Shown here one piece after another: positions 1-13,620 of a stretch of DNA of 64,000 nt (positions are counted from its first letter, which is position 1; the number at the start of each line of letters is the position of its first letter). Both the position numbers and the translations under genes were made by a program. Under the pieces are notes generated by a model. The model made no database searches and was not told the origin of the DNA. It saw only the letters and a program-made list of their open reading frames with translations. The stretch lies in NCBI GenBank assembly GCA_900073065.1, contig FJOG01000020.1:525770-589769 (forward strand), in the 5' to 3' direction. This stretch comes from Phialocephala subalpina. Its lineage: Eukaryota; Ascomycota; Leotiomycetes; Helotiales; Mollisiaceae.

Positions 1-722
1 TTTGAACCTCGCCATTCGATCAACCTGCAGCGGCAGATGTCAAAAACTCAATTCTATGATCGGCGGCTGTCTCTTGCGTTGTCTGTGCAGTATCATATCC
101 TGCCACCAAGCCATCAGGCGGACTTTCGTCGGACTTCTGACTTTCGGGAGGGGGAAGGGAAAAGGTCAACGTGTTGCTCGTGAAGGTGGGCCCCGGACGT
201 TCCCCAGTTTTCTGCAATCTTGATAGCTGAATAATCTTCGCTTCGTTTAGAGGAAGGTGTGATTGGATGTGGCGGCGATGTCTCTGTTGCCATCCAGGGC
301 TTGATGTCGATATCAAAAATACGAGCAAGTGGGTTGAAGTCCATACGAGAATTCTGTAGCTCGTGAAAATGGAAAACTGCAGCGCTAATTCAGGGGATAC
401 ACGAAAATATCTCTCGGCCAGATTTGGTGCCTGGCACGAGGTTGATCGATCAAGATTTCAACCGTTGCCGATAACACCGGTCCAATCAAAGATAGTGTGG
501 CCAGGACGTACAGTACATTTGCGAGCCAAAGAATATACAGGTTGATTGTATTTACGCTTTTTAATAAGAGGTACCGTAATCTGTAAAGTAGAATATGTGC
601 CGACGCTTGTGTGTACTCCAGCTCCATGCTCTGCCCTTAAAACTCCTACCTTCCCCGACCAAGTCCTGCAAATTAAGCCTGCAATTGCAAAGGCAAGGGC
701 AACCTCCTGCTCGTGTTCGCCA
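1..722. other. Window-edge region, no gene resolved
   Basis: No complete gene can be supported here. On the minus strand a stretch near 400-560 reads as a hydrophobic, membrane-like segment (LYILWLANVLYVLATLSLIG). A possible N-terminal exon beginning at 344 reads MDFNPLARIFDIDIKPW and would run off the left edge. The two pieces are in different frames and I could not find convincing splice sites joining them. They may belong to a membrane-protein gene cut by the window edge. Confidence 0.25.
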
Positions 723-1890
723 TCATGTATCATCCTCAGCATCAATACCTAGGAGTTCTTTGAGGGTAACCAGCTGGGTGTTCAGGTGAGCAATTCCAAC
801 TGAAAGGCCGCTGACCACTCCGTAGAATTGCCTTTGTTTCGCCTTAGGAAAGGTGTCAATCAGAGCCATTCCTGTACCATTGGCAGTACTCGGAGGATTG
901 GCCAGAGCAGAAGAACCCAGACCCATAGTCTTCTGATCATTAACAGCAGCCCATCCACTGCCACTGGTAGGTATAGGAGCAGCATCTCGTGCTTTTGAGG
1001 AGTTCGGTAACGCTTCAGTCGTTGTTTGATTAGTAGGCGTCCAGGTAGAAGTATTCGATGGACCGGCCGGTGTTGATGTAGCGTGTTGAGTACTATGTCG
1101 CTGTCGCCTCGGCTTTCGTTCCACCGGCGCAATGCATTCCTGCTGATCATCATCCTCTTCGCGAGCAATCTCTGCCTGGAGAAGGGTGTCAAGGTCTGGA
1201 GACGTTGGCATTGGAGAATTCATCTGCGGCTCGCTCGAGTATGGGGTATTGGGAGGTGGATTCGCTGGAGCCGCGTCGGAGCGCCTCTTGCGCTTCTTGG
1301 TTGGTTTGGGAGGATTGTCGCCGACACTTCGGATGTAAGACTGAAGTGCATCCGGGTTCTCAGTGTGATATCGCAGAGCTCTACCATCCGCAGAACCTAT
1401 AGATTTGTAAGCAACTTCCCGTCAGAAGGCATTCGGATCCTGTACCTGATGTCTGGAATCTGAGACTGCACTTGTTGCCCTTTGAAGTAAATATGCAACT
1501 GCTACAAGCTCCCTGAAACCATGGATCCAGTGTCACGCACAACGAGAACCGCCCATATCCCCTGGTACAATGTTCGCACTTGAGTTCCATGACCTTTCCC
1601 CTCGTCGACAGCAGGATTGCGCCGCGCTGTTGGACACGAGGACTCTCCTCAGCCTTCTCTGGAGGTAATTCTTGACCTGGCCTCCATGGTATTTCGCGGA
1701 CCGGGGGAAGACGTCTCAACCTTTCGAGAAACGGGATGTAATCTGGATTCGGTTTCGAGGAGGGTCGCGGACGGTTATCGTTGGCAGACGCTCCATTTTG
1801 CAGACTGCCGTTTGCACCGTATTCTCCGAAGTTTGATGGATCCAATTGATCTCCCTCATCGAGGTCGTAGTCTTGGACGGGGGGAGGCAT
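723..1890 (-). CDS. Six-cysteine module protein, tandem copy A
   Basis: Two exons, 1890-1446 and 1396-723, joined at a phase-1 GT...AG intron of 49 bp, give 372 residues. The product has an acidic, disordered N-terminus and then a cysteine module with spacing C-x2-C-x9-C-x10-C-x2-C-x8-C (starts CEHC, ends CSLR). A Lys/Arg-rich segment (KKRKRR) that could be a nuclear signal follows, then a C-terminal heptad-like segment (ALIDTFPKAKQR ... LKELLGIDAED). The cysteine module resembles the fungal family I remember as DUF3716; this is from memory and unverified. Function is unknown; a zinc-binding nuclear protein is an inference from the cysteines and the basic patch. The neighbouring gene at 2057-3408 is a clear paralog with the same cysteine spacing and the same C-terminal segment. 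Confidence 0.75.
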
Positions 1891-2056
1891 GTTTGATGTG
1901 GAATTGGGATGTTGTCGACGAGCGCGTGTTGCGCTGCTTTAACGGTGGATGATCCGAGGATCGGTACGCCTGACTTGAATGGGAAAGAGCGCTTGGCCGA
2001 GTAGTTATTTTATTACTGCGGTCTTGAAGACCAGCTGAATTACATTACAATAATCA

Positions 2057-3408
2057 TTAATCTTCGTCATCAATGCCCAAAGCTTTTTTCAGCGCATCTA
2101 ATTCGGATTGCAAGTGATTTATGCCAGCTTGTAAACCGCTTAACAACCCAAAAACAGCACGCTGTTTGTTCTTCGGTAGAGTGTCAATGAGAGCTACTGA
2201 TCCATCGTCGATCATAGTCGTCTCCTCACGCCTTGCTTGCTCAGCCGCACCTCTATAACTTCCTCCACTGCTCTCTCCGATATGGCTGAAGGGCTGTGGT
2301 GATGGACCAGAAGGAGCCTGGTTCACCGCTGCCCAGCCTATTGAATCTCGATGCTCCAATGTTTGAGAAGGGTTCCTGGAACCAGTTCCACTCATTCCAT
2401 TCGGCCCCATAGGCATTGATATTGGCGAGTTGACTGTGGCCCAAGATCTTTGTCCAATCTCACTCATCTGCTGTCTTGCATGAGACTCGCCCAGCTCCTG
2501 CTCCCACTGAGGTCTTGCGCTCTCCCAATCAGGTACCGCTGGTGTTGTATCCGTCTTTCTTCGCTTTGCTTGAGGAGGAGCTGAGGCAGGTTGATATTGA
2601 CTTGCATTTCTCGAAGGCGCATCGCCAGGCGTGTTGATTGTCGGACTTTCAGCTACATCTGAAGGAAACCATTAGCAAGTGTACCACAACATTCCAGCAA
2701 CGATAACATACCGCCGTCATTCTTCTTTATCGAGCAGCGATTTGGTCTGCCAGAGAGTTGACAACTTGCACATGCCCCCTTGAAGAATCCATCCAGCGCA
2801 ATGCAGTGCTTGAACTTTCCACGGCCCTGTTGGATTCCGGATTAGTATATGTCCCGTGAAACACAGAGAGATTGTGCTGATGTCCGAGGAACTGAGAAAT
2901 AAATGCCTATCCAAGACAGCAACTACTCCTAGGAGGCCAGACTTACATTCGCGCAACTGACACAAGGCGTATCTTGGATAACTCCACGTGTTGCTAACAA
3001 ACAACCAAATCTGATTTGTTTCCTCCGAGACTCTCCTCCTGTCTCATTATCTGCTCCAGCTTCAACGCCATCTCGCCAAGGCAGCGGACGTATCTCCTTC
3101 ATTTGTACAAGGCGCTCCTCCATCGTAGCAGCATTTAATCGATGTCTCGCTCTCGGCGCGCGGTGAGTAGACTGATCCGGTCGCGTATTCGAGTGCTCCG
3201 CAGGGTAACTATCGGTCTGCAGATCTTCTTCTATAGGTTCTGGGGAATCCAAGGTATCCAGGTCGTGGGAAGGCTGCTGCTGGAGCTGGGCCAGAAGATG
3301 TTGCGACAAATCGTTCATGCTGTCTGGCGTTTCGGGGCGCTCCCAATATTGTCCTTCGCCTTTGACAACGATGGTATCGCTGTATTCTTCATCGAGGGTG
3401 GGTGGCAT
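2057..3408 (-). CDS. Six-cysteine module protein, tandem copy B
   Basis: Three exons, 3408-2947, 2826-2712 and 2658-2057, keep frame across both junctions and give 392 residues. I chose the ATG at 3408 (MPPTLDEEY) because it matches the MPPPVQDYDL start of copy A; an in-frame ATG exists at 3570. The cysteine module has exactly the spacing of copy A (C-x2-C-x9-C-x10-C-x2-C-x8-C) but is split by an intron after CVSCAN, which copy A lacks. The intron just after the module sits at an equivalent position in both. A basic patch (AKRRK) and the C-terminal ALIDTLPKNKQR ... LKKALGIDDED segment are shared. Function is not known. The two genes are 166 bp apart in the same orientation, as expected for a tandem duplication. 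Confidence 0.75.
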
Positions 3409-4181
3409 AGTAGGAATGTGGAATGGCACGCGTGAATATATTGGAGTGTAGGTAAAACCGTTCTCTGTAAGAGGAGGACGTGACGGGGCTAAAGGTCTCA
3501 GAACCTTGTCACTGATTATCGATAAGCTTAAACTAACGTGGATGGAACCAAAGGAACCATCTCCGATCAACGCCAGGATATTCCACGCTCAAGTCTCAGT
3601 GTATTCTTGTAGTTTATCTGGCTCTATTTCCAGGTCTCTGTTTTGTTATGTTTGGTCCCATGCCTGTTCTTTCCTTCGTCTAACATGTTTTGATAATACA
3701 CAGATCCAACCACTTTCCTCTCTCAAAAGTCCTAGTATTGAGTAGTGGGACTACAAGTAAGAGTTGTAAAGACTTCTTTGGATTCTTATGTTAGAGAATC
3801 TTTTGAATTTTAGAGTTTTCCAAAAGGAATTGTTCCAAACTATTGTAGATCTCAAAATAAACACTAATAGGCTCTTTGCTGGATTAGTCCAGCTTCAAAC
3901 CAAATTCCAATGTCCCATCAGAACTGAGAGCATAAAGTGTAAATCGTATTATCATCATATCGCACATCTACTTGATCATAAAGTCCGTTTCGGTCTCAGT
4001 CTCCAAGAAGTAAGAGCAACGATACAGACCAGGGACACCGAACTCCAAAACCATGCAAATGCTACGCTTCTAAAGATCAACCTCCATCCTTTACCTTTGG
4101 TTGACCGTCCCAACCTCTTTCCAATCCACTGCCTATACACAACCCCATCACCACTTCCAAACTAATCGCCTAAGAAACGCT
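3409..4181. other. Intergenic, nothing found
   Basis: About 770 bp between the start of copy B and the stop codon of AVL9. It is AT-rich around 3600-3960. It probably holds the promoter of copy B and the 3' end of the AVL9 transcript. No open frame here looks like a protein. Confidence 0.5.
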
Positions 4182-6639
4182 CTACGAGATAGGCGTCCCA
4201 CTCGCAGCCTCCAACGCCTTTGCAACCTCCCCATTCCTCTCCTCCCTCTCCTCATCCGTCTCCACCTTCTTCGTCCCCTCCTCTCCCCACCCATTCGCCT
4301 CCTTAGCAGCCACCTCATCCAGCACCACAACCTCTTTCTTCACCTCGGGTTCAGTTGCAGGCGCAGGCTTAGTCGCCGGTTCCTCATCCTCATCAACCGC
4401 CTCATGAAATCTCGATGGAACAGGATAATGATGGACTGGTGCCTTCTTCGAACTGGGCACCCCATCCGCATCAAAAAGACTCTCCTTATAACTCTCGTTC
4501 GTTTTAGGTCTATCTTCACTCGGCCTCAGGGCTGGGTCTTTCTCGATCGGTCGGGGAGGTAATGTAGGGGAGTTCTCTTTCTTCTGAGTGGTGGTGCCAG
4601 AGGCACTTCTTCCCCAGCCAGTTTTGCGCTTTTCACCTACCCAGGTTCCCCATGACCCGATGTACGCTCCTGCTTTAGAACCTACACTCTGAACCGTCTG
4701 TTTCGCCGTATTCAGATCCGGGCCTTGGAATCCTGGACTCGGTAATCCATTCTTCTCAGCTTCCCGTCTAGCTTCCTCATGTTTTCTTCTCTGAGCCTCT
4801 CTCAGGGCTTCCATATCCGAATACAGCTTATTAAATACCGTACTCGCTTTCTGTTTCCCCGCCGCTAGATTCCTACCCAAAACTTCTTTGCCGACAGCAA
4901 ACCGCTCATCGAGATGGTATTCTTTGACTTGTTCCGACAATCTTCTTTGCACGTCTTCTATCGTAAGTCCGCCAGCACAAGGATGTTTCGGCTCCACGAT
5001 ATCAAAAAGATGACTATCCGTATACCGATCCCAAATGCGATAATTCTCAGACCTGGACCAAGCCTCAATCCAATCCGTTCCAAAATCGTTCGAAGGATCA
5101 CCTTCAACTTGCGGGAGCATTGCTTTGGGATTGTTCGCATGATGGACCATGTAATTGTGGCATTTAACTGCTGAGATGAGGGATAAGAGGTATTCTTCGA
5201 ATTGGAGACGGATGAATTCTTCGGAGCCGACGTAGCCCATTGTTTTGGGGCGACTGGGGTTGGCGTCGTCCCAGGTGTCGTTTACAGATTGTGTGATGAA
5301 GTCTATCCAGCGGCGGTCGGCTATTGAGAGGGTTAGAGCTGCTCGGAGGGAGCTGGAGGTGATGTTGATGGTTGTGTTGTCTAGGTTGATGAGGATGTCG
5401 CTGTATCGGTCTTTCTGTTGGAGTAAGAGGGAATTGGTGGAGCCGACAATGTATGATTTAGTGCCGTAGTCTGCCAGGATGTCGAGTTGCTGTAAAGGTG
5501 TATAGGGACCGAAGAGACTCCCCTGAATCTTAATTAGCGAAAGTTTACACCTTTGGGACCATAGCATTACCTTTCCGAAGATCTGTAAAGGTAAACCCAT
5601 ATAATTCAACAAGGAGCTCCTATCGCTCGTTTTCAAACTGGTGGGCTTTGACATATGCCTCTCATAGCTATCTAACTCTGGATCTGCACAATCTTGCAAG
5701 TTCCGTATTAGACCCGGAATCAGCGAGATGAGAGAGAACTGCATCATGCATAGCCTCTCACATCTGCTCCCAAAGAACAACATCTAGGATTTATTAGCTC
5801 CTCTCTTGTCTATCCGACACACGCAAAGACCAACCTTCGGCTGCAAAAGACAGCACTTAAACAGTACCAAAGTCTGCCACCTAAACTCCCTAACCAACTC
5901 CCTCAAACTCATCCCCAAATACTCCTCCCTATCCTCCTCCGCCTGCCCCACCCCCCTCTCCTTCTCCTCCCTCAAACTTTCCTGAAACCTCTTCAAAATC
6001 TCCGTATCCGCAAACTCCCTCTGCGCAAACCACGCTGTGGTAACAACGCCCAATCTCTCCCTCAACATCCCAAAGAATTGCGGACTATCTGCTATCACCA
6101 CAACTGCTTTCTGGACTGTGGAACGGGTAACGTCTGCGGGGCGGTTTATCAGGGCCGAAGCGTCCATTTGTCGAGTACAGGAGATTCCGAAGAGGGATGT
6201 TGCGGGGACGGAGCCGTGGGCGGGGCGGAGGACGGTGAAGTAGGAGAAATCTTCTGTGCTTCTGCGAGTTATAATGTCTGTCAGCATGCTGGAGCTTTTC
6301 AAGAGCAGAGAGTGGAACTCACGCATGAGCGCCATCACTCAGCGCCATGAATGGCAAAAGAGGCCATTCATTGTCAACTGCTGGATCTGTTCCCTCTTCT
6401 GCGCCGAACCATCCTTCGACTTCTGGTCCTCGAGCATGGTGGAAGCCTACCACTGTTACGAGCGGTACGAAGCCTGCCGCAACTCCATTCCCATTCTTCG
6501 CAACTGGATCAACAATAGGTACGGTCGTCGCAGACGTAATCGGAGCAGCTGAAGTTGAATCCACAGTCGCAATTGGATCTGGCGCAGTCGCAGTCGTCGC
6601 AGGAGGCGACTCAAGATCAATGTTCTCCATCTCCGCCAT
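4182..6639 (-). CDS. AVL9: AVL9-family DENN-related transport protein
   Basis: Four exons, 6639-6323, 6261-5835, 5783-5571 and 5522-4182, give 765 residues with all junctions in frame. The N-terminus has the family signature VVGFHHARGPEVE ... PFMALSDGAH. The middle has WQTLVLFKCCLLQPK, MLFFGSRCERLCMMQFSL and IVGSTNSLLLQQKDRYSD. The last ~170 residues are charged and low in complexity (coiled coil, then a Pro/Glu/Lys-rich tail). In yeast Avl9 acts in the late secretory pathway, in exocytic transport from the Golgi; its fold is DENN-related. The third intron (5570-5523) is 48 bp, a multiple of three and free of stops, so an unspliced message would stay open. Recognition of the family is firm; the exact role in this fungus is inferred. 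Confidence 0.92.
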
Positions 6640-8093
6640 TCTGACACCACCACTTCTCTTTCAATGCCTCAGCTTCTTGTTTCCTTAAATCTTCAGTCCT
6701 GTGTTCCTAGCACATCTTGCCCCTAAGAATGCCAAGTATCGTGTCTCGCTGTCGAAAGATATCTGAAGCTTGCCGAGTATGAACTTGCTTGCTTGTTCGT
6801 TGCACGTTCCCGCTCTCACTTTTCTCATCAAATTCTGCCCCTCAATCCCGAATCGTCAATTCCTCAACTCAGACTCAGACCAGACCCGAGCAGAATACCC
6901 TTTAATAGCAATCGGCCACGTACTCTCCGCTTCTTCTTTGCATGAACTGCTCCAAATACCTGCACAGAAGCAACCCTCAACAAATTAAAGATCTGGCTCG
7001 AGCGGTCAGAAAATTTATTGGAGAGTCGAGTCAATTGAATCTCTGAACGGCTGCAAGGCCAGCGAATTATGCGGGAGACATGCAGCCTGGACGCCAATCA
7101 GAACCCCTCGAAAGACAGGGATTCACGATAGTGTGGACGTGTTTTACACGTGATGGTATGCAGGTAATCTCGAGTTCTTGAATCGTTTTGTGGAAACGGA
7201 GACCGAGTATGATATTGCCTCTTTGTATGCACCTTGCGGTCGAGCTATTTGTGCAGAGGACTGCCGACCGGATAACGGGTACTGTCTTGGATAGGGGGAG
7301 GCGAAGACAATAGGTGAGAATAGAGGAGAGTGATTGGACTCGACTCTACGAAGTTCGCCACCGTGAAACGAGGAGCTGAAGACAAAATGCAGTTAGAGGC
7401 GTAACAGGAATGGGGGAGATGGTGTGTGTACGTGAAGAGCTCTTGGATGTGTTTCCGGTGCTTGGCTTCACCGCTCAGCTTAGATGTTTGTGACTTCTTC
7501 GTATGATCATTATCAGACTTGTTGATAGGATGCTATTCCTATTTGCGTTGCGGTGTTGACTCCAGTTGCCCCACAGGAGAGATGTGAATGGGAATTTGAC
7601 ATCCGATGACTCGGTTTTCTTAGACCAGTGTCCGTTATGCTTGGACATCGTCTGGACTTATATTCCACTATTCGATACGCGTCTTGTTCACTATCCTACA
7701 ATCTCAAATCATACATAGTCTCACCCAGTTTGGATGCATCAGAACTTCATAGGATGTTCATTTCTTAGGTGGTTGCAATTTACCGCCTAGTGGCGGAACA
7801 CTTTCCAAGCAGTTGCTTGAATCATCTTCATATGGCTATGCCATCACCCTATCTACTAGGTTTTTTCTCCACCACCCATGATACAAGAAGGAGAAAGGTG
7901 TGCCCGAGATCCATGCATTGTATTACGCCAGAACAAAAAACAGAAAAGATACCGCCAGTCTCCCAACCCCAGAGCCCTCATTTCATACGTTTAAGAAAAG
8001 AAATATCTTCAGCACTGCAGGCTGAGTCGGTATCAATCGTGCAAAAAGCCTCTAACAGCCCGTTCAACAACTCAAGAGGAAGTGGCCGTAAAA
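6640..8093. other. Intergenic between AVL9 and HOG1
   Basis: About 1.45 kb with no gene I can support. The part next to 6640 should hold the AVL9 promoter, and the part next to 8093 the 3' untranslated end of HOG1. Open frames on both strands are short and have no recognisable motifs. Confidence 0.5.
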
Positions 8094-9654
<1,561 letters not shown>

Positions 9655-12600
9655 GATGAATGTGTATGGGGTTGGCAGCAAATGAACGGATGCTGCGGAG
9701 CTGTGTAGGATCGAGATGGACGAAGTTTGCAGGAAGAGAAGTGGTCGGTCGTCCTAATGGGATTTCAGGATTGGGGTGTCCTGTTTGGCGGTCGTCTCGT
9801 TAGAGACTAGTCGTACTAATAATCGCTTCGCAGCAGCGCTTTTGCTGGTCGAGAATCGAAATATCGCGTTCTTCCAATCACTGCCAGGTTGTTCCACGGG
9901 CAACAATGGGTTAACACCGAAAAGAAACGAAGGCTCTGCGATGCCCACAGTCCTGAAGATGGACAGCGCAGCAGACGAGAATGATTCCGCGTTCGCGAGT
10001 GGCGGCAGATTCAATTTGCGTTGTTTGGGGGGCAAAGCAAGCGATTGCTTAAGCTCGACTCGGGGACTGCGCGTTTTTGACTCGGTCCCAAGATTCGATG
10101 TTGGTCGCGGCGACAGGCACAACACAGCGCTTTCTCAAATCAACAGACGTCGACACAAAAGGCTTTCGATATCACAAAAGTCCCAGGGGCGGTGAGACGA
10201 CGTGCCAACAAAAAGGTCGTGCAGATCTTTACTTCGACGGGGCGGGACGTGGTTTATGTATCTTCACAGAGCAGCAGGTCCAGACTCCAAGCTTGATATG
10301 GCTACGAGGGGGAGGAAAGGGTCCGCATCTGGTGGTGATGGGTCGCTGTTTTTTCTCACAGATGGCAGACTAAAGACCCCCAATAGATATGCTTGGCCAA
10401 CTACTTCGACTCCTGCAGCAGCCGTGGACCAAATCAAATTCAACACCCACGCAGCCGACTCACATACTGCCCCGCAAGGAGGGGTTCTTTCCGGTGCATC
10501 AAGGGGCCGGAGAGCTCAGAGTGAGACAGATATTTGGCGAGACAGCCTTTGCTTCTCTTACGGCGGCGAGAAGTCTTCCACCGACGTCATAATAGTAAGT
10601 ATGGACATAAACATGAACACAAGAATCATGAATAGCTCCCCTTCACGACAGCTGCACCGCTTCCCCATTTATGCAGACCTCGAACAACCGCTGCAGCCAA
10701 TCTACACAGATCCTATCAAATCCCGCAGGCCTAGGTGCAATTGAGATTGTCTCAACCCTTGGGAAGGACACCAGAATGCACCTCGTCATCACCGGAACTT
10801 CCACTAAGCTGGCCAACGAACAGAAAAGGCTGCGTACTATCCAGGTTGTCCATCTCCCGAGCTCTACCTGACTATGCCCGAAGAATGGCTTCTCCTCAGC
10901 CAATAATTCGTTAAGACGCTGTTTCCGAACCCACTGGAACTTATACGACTTCAAGCCCCGTCCAGGAGCCAGAAGCCATCGAACACACTCTAATGCTCGA
11001 AGTCTTCCTCCTGGTACATCATCCGCGAACACTGTCCGCCAATAGGGATAGCCATTCCGTTACTTACCAGTTCATCGTGGGAGAAAAGTTCAGGAAGAGC
11101 TTGCAGCATCCGATTTTGAGTCTTCGAGCAGCTGGTGGTAACTTTACGCGCGGCGCAGCTGCAAACTTTCTAGCATGGGCTTTGAGAGGGAACCGAATTT
11201 ACAGCAAATTCGATGCACACGTCATTTTGAAATGTCTGCGCATTGCGATCCAGGCGCCGGAACAACCCCCGCAGTGTCCCCACCAAGAGAAAAGTCTCAC
11301 CTGGGGGACACAAAACAGCCCGATATGGACTGTGCGGAGGGGTCCGACAATCTGAGATTCACGAATGGGTAAAGAGTCAGCCGGCTTTCATCAAATGACC
11401 GAAATGGCAAACATTCAACCAGGAGTGACAATAAATTTTCGAGAGGCTGACAATTTGAGGCCGAAATTCTTTAATCCATGGCCGAGATGGTGGAAGAGAC
11501 CAGGACCGAGATCGAGGAAACCCCCACGAATCCTCGAGGCGAACATGGTGAGGGAAAACAGCGCCAGACCAATGTCGTTTTCCAATGAACGAGATATTAA
11601 GAGAACTTCAGAGGTGAGATGAGAAAATATTCCTCTGGTTCTCGTGACCGACTTTCTGGCTGCAACAACACCAAAGCAAGGGCCAACGAAGTAAGGCAGC
11701 CAGCCTTTTCCGAGGACCTTCTCCAATGACCGAGCCGGTCAAATAACATTCATATCTGCTACACCTCTTTCGCAAGTTCTTGGTTATTGCGATATTATTT
11801 TCATTTCATATCGTCTGTAAATGTCGGTCCTGAAGTAGATCATTCATACCGCTTTCAAACATAATCATGCAAGGCATTGGCTTTCTTGAAAGTCAATACT
11901 ACTTAGCTGACAATCATTGCATATTCAATCCTGCAATGATCGGTTAGAAGCTAGTACATTCATCGCGAGGGTGACTGCGTCTGGCAAATCTCGCATGCTT
12001 CTGCTGAGAGCGATTTGAAGGTCGTTCTACCATCCCCCAAAAAGCGCGAGCGAGTTGTCATCAAGTATCTAAAGGAGAAGTTCCAGCTTCTTCTTCCAGG
12101 CAGCAGATTGCACATCGCAAGTCGTCCGTGGACGGGTCATTTTGAGATTTCCCTGAGATCCTGAGAGCAGGAAAGGGCGAGGTGCACATTGCATTGAGTC
12201 CTGCCTTTCAAATGAAATGGCATTCCAAATGGAAGGGGCTGCCAAGAATCAAGATGTGAGTGTCCACAAGCTTCGCAATACATCAGCTGTGCACAATATG
12301 TCAATGCCGGCTTTTGAAGCTTCGACAAACAGAAATTCTTCATGGCTACTGTCTCTGATGTTAACTCGCTCAGCCTCTTTGGAAAGAGCATTTATTTCTT
12401 CGTTTGGTGCAGGAGTGTCGATGGCCAAACATTAGCTATCCTATCGAGAACATTGGCATAGGCAAAGTTTATTTCATCTCAAACATCTCCATCTCTCTTT
12501 CCAAAGGTCAACACTAGTCATCAAGCGATGTCCAAAAGTCTCTTGGACATAGTTGAAGCACAGGCAACTCCCTACCAACTATTCAAGCAGCATCTCGCCA

Positions 12601-13251
12601 TTCCTCGCGACGATGAGAAATGCAATCAAAATCCATCGGAATAAAGCAGCATACAAAGACCTCACGCTCAAAACCTATCTCCTGGCAGAGAGCTAGGTAT
12701 TTCTCGTCCCCTTTCCAACAACAACGACCTCGAATATCTTTGTTTGGCCTCTTTATGGATGAAAAATTGTTTCCTCGACACCTGGACCTCCGACAGAGAA
12801 CATATTTATCTTCGATACTTCGCCTTTTCTCTAGCAGAGAGTTCGAGACTTTCCTTAAGCAGGAAGAATGAACTCGTTTCTCTGGTGGCATTGATACTCG
12901 TCGGCACAGGCTCATATATCTACAAAGCTGGAAGCTTACCATCATACGCTTGCTATTAGAACTATCATGACCCTATTATCCCTATGTTTCCCTCTAGAAT
13001 ACCTCACACTTACTCCTAGCTACCCTAAGATTTGTTAAACGTCTCGCGATCTTTAATTATTTATGCTCGCGAACTTGTGTGGCAGCGGTGTACTAGGCAG
13101 TCTCGTCTCTGTCTTGATGAGTGGGGCTAACTTGCAATCCACAGATCACAAGCGTATTTTATAGTTGTATACTTCTTCTCTTTGCGCGATCCAAGCTTCT
13201 CCTCGGTTAGGTAAAGATGACCAAATTAAGGATGAGATTTACGAAGAGCTG
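9655..13251. other. Long gene-poor interval upstream of HOG1
   Basis: About 3.6 kb without a supportable gene. Several overlapping open frames of 60-180 codons occur on both strands between 9750 and 11730, but none has a recognisable domain, consistent codon pattern or convincing splice structure. A minus-strand frame at 11032-10643 (129 codons) is the longest that reads at all like a protein, without any motif. A short open frame at 12528-12641 starts MSKSLLDIVEAQATPYQ and stops after 37 codons. The interval probably includes a long HOG1 upstream region. Confidence 0.4.
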
Positions 13252-13345
13252 GTTAAAAAGTATTGAGCCATGCACGTGATTTTCTTTGCCAAAAATCAAG
13301 TATTTGGGAGAGGAAAGCTCGGACCATGGCTCAATACTTTTTAAC
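13252..13345. repeat. Perfect 21-bp inverted repeat with 52-bp spacer
   Basis: The arms 13252-13272 and 13325-13345 are perfect reverse complements of each other (core AAAAAGTATTGAGCCATG). No target-site duplication is evident. The structure could be a remnant of a miniature inverted-repeat element or a foldback left by a local inversion. It lies about 275 bp downstream of the GPH1 stop codon. Confidence 0.75.
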
Positions 13346-13620
13346 TAACCCTTCGTCGGGACTGCCGGACAGTAACTGGGTGTTCTGACAGAAAGAATGA
13401 AGGGCACTCAATTTGACTTTGGTGCAAGTACAGGTCAATGAAAAACACAATCATATTATCAAGTACAACCAAGAACTGAAAAATAAGGATTGACGTATGC
13501 TCATTAATCGTGACGCATCGTAACTAAAAGCCTTGCTATCTAACCGTGCCCATTTCTCAATCTACCTGACCCGAAACCCAGTCGAAGCCAATTTTCTTCT
13601 TCCCTTCGTCTCATCCTCAC

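Noticed and set aside
4101..4562. Plus-strand frame of 153 codons over the AVL9 3' end
   Set aside because: It is antisense to the conserved AVL9 C-terminal exon and is extremely Arg/Leu-rich, the pattern expected from the complement of a Glu/Lys-rich coding region.
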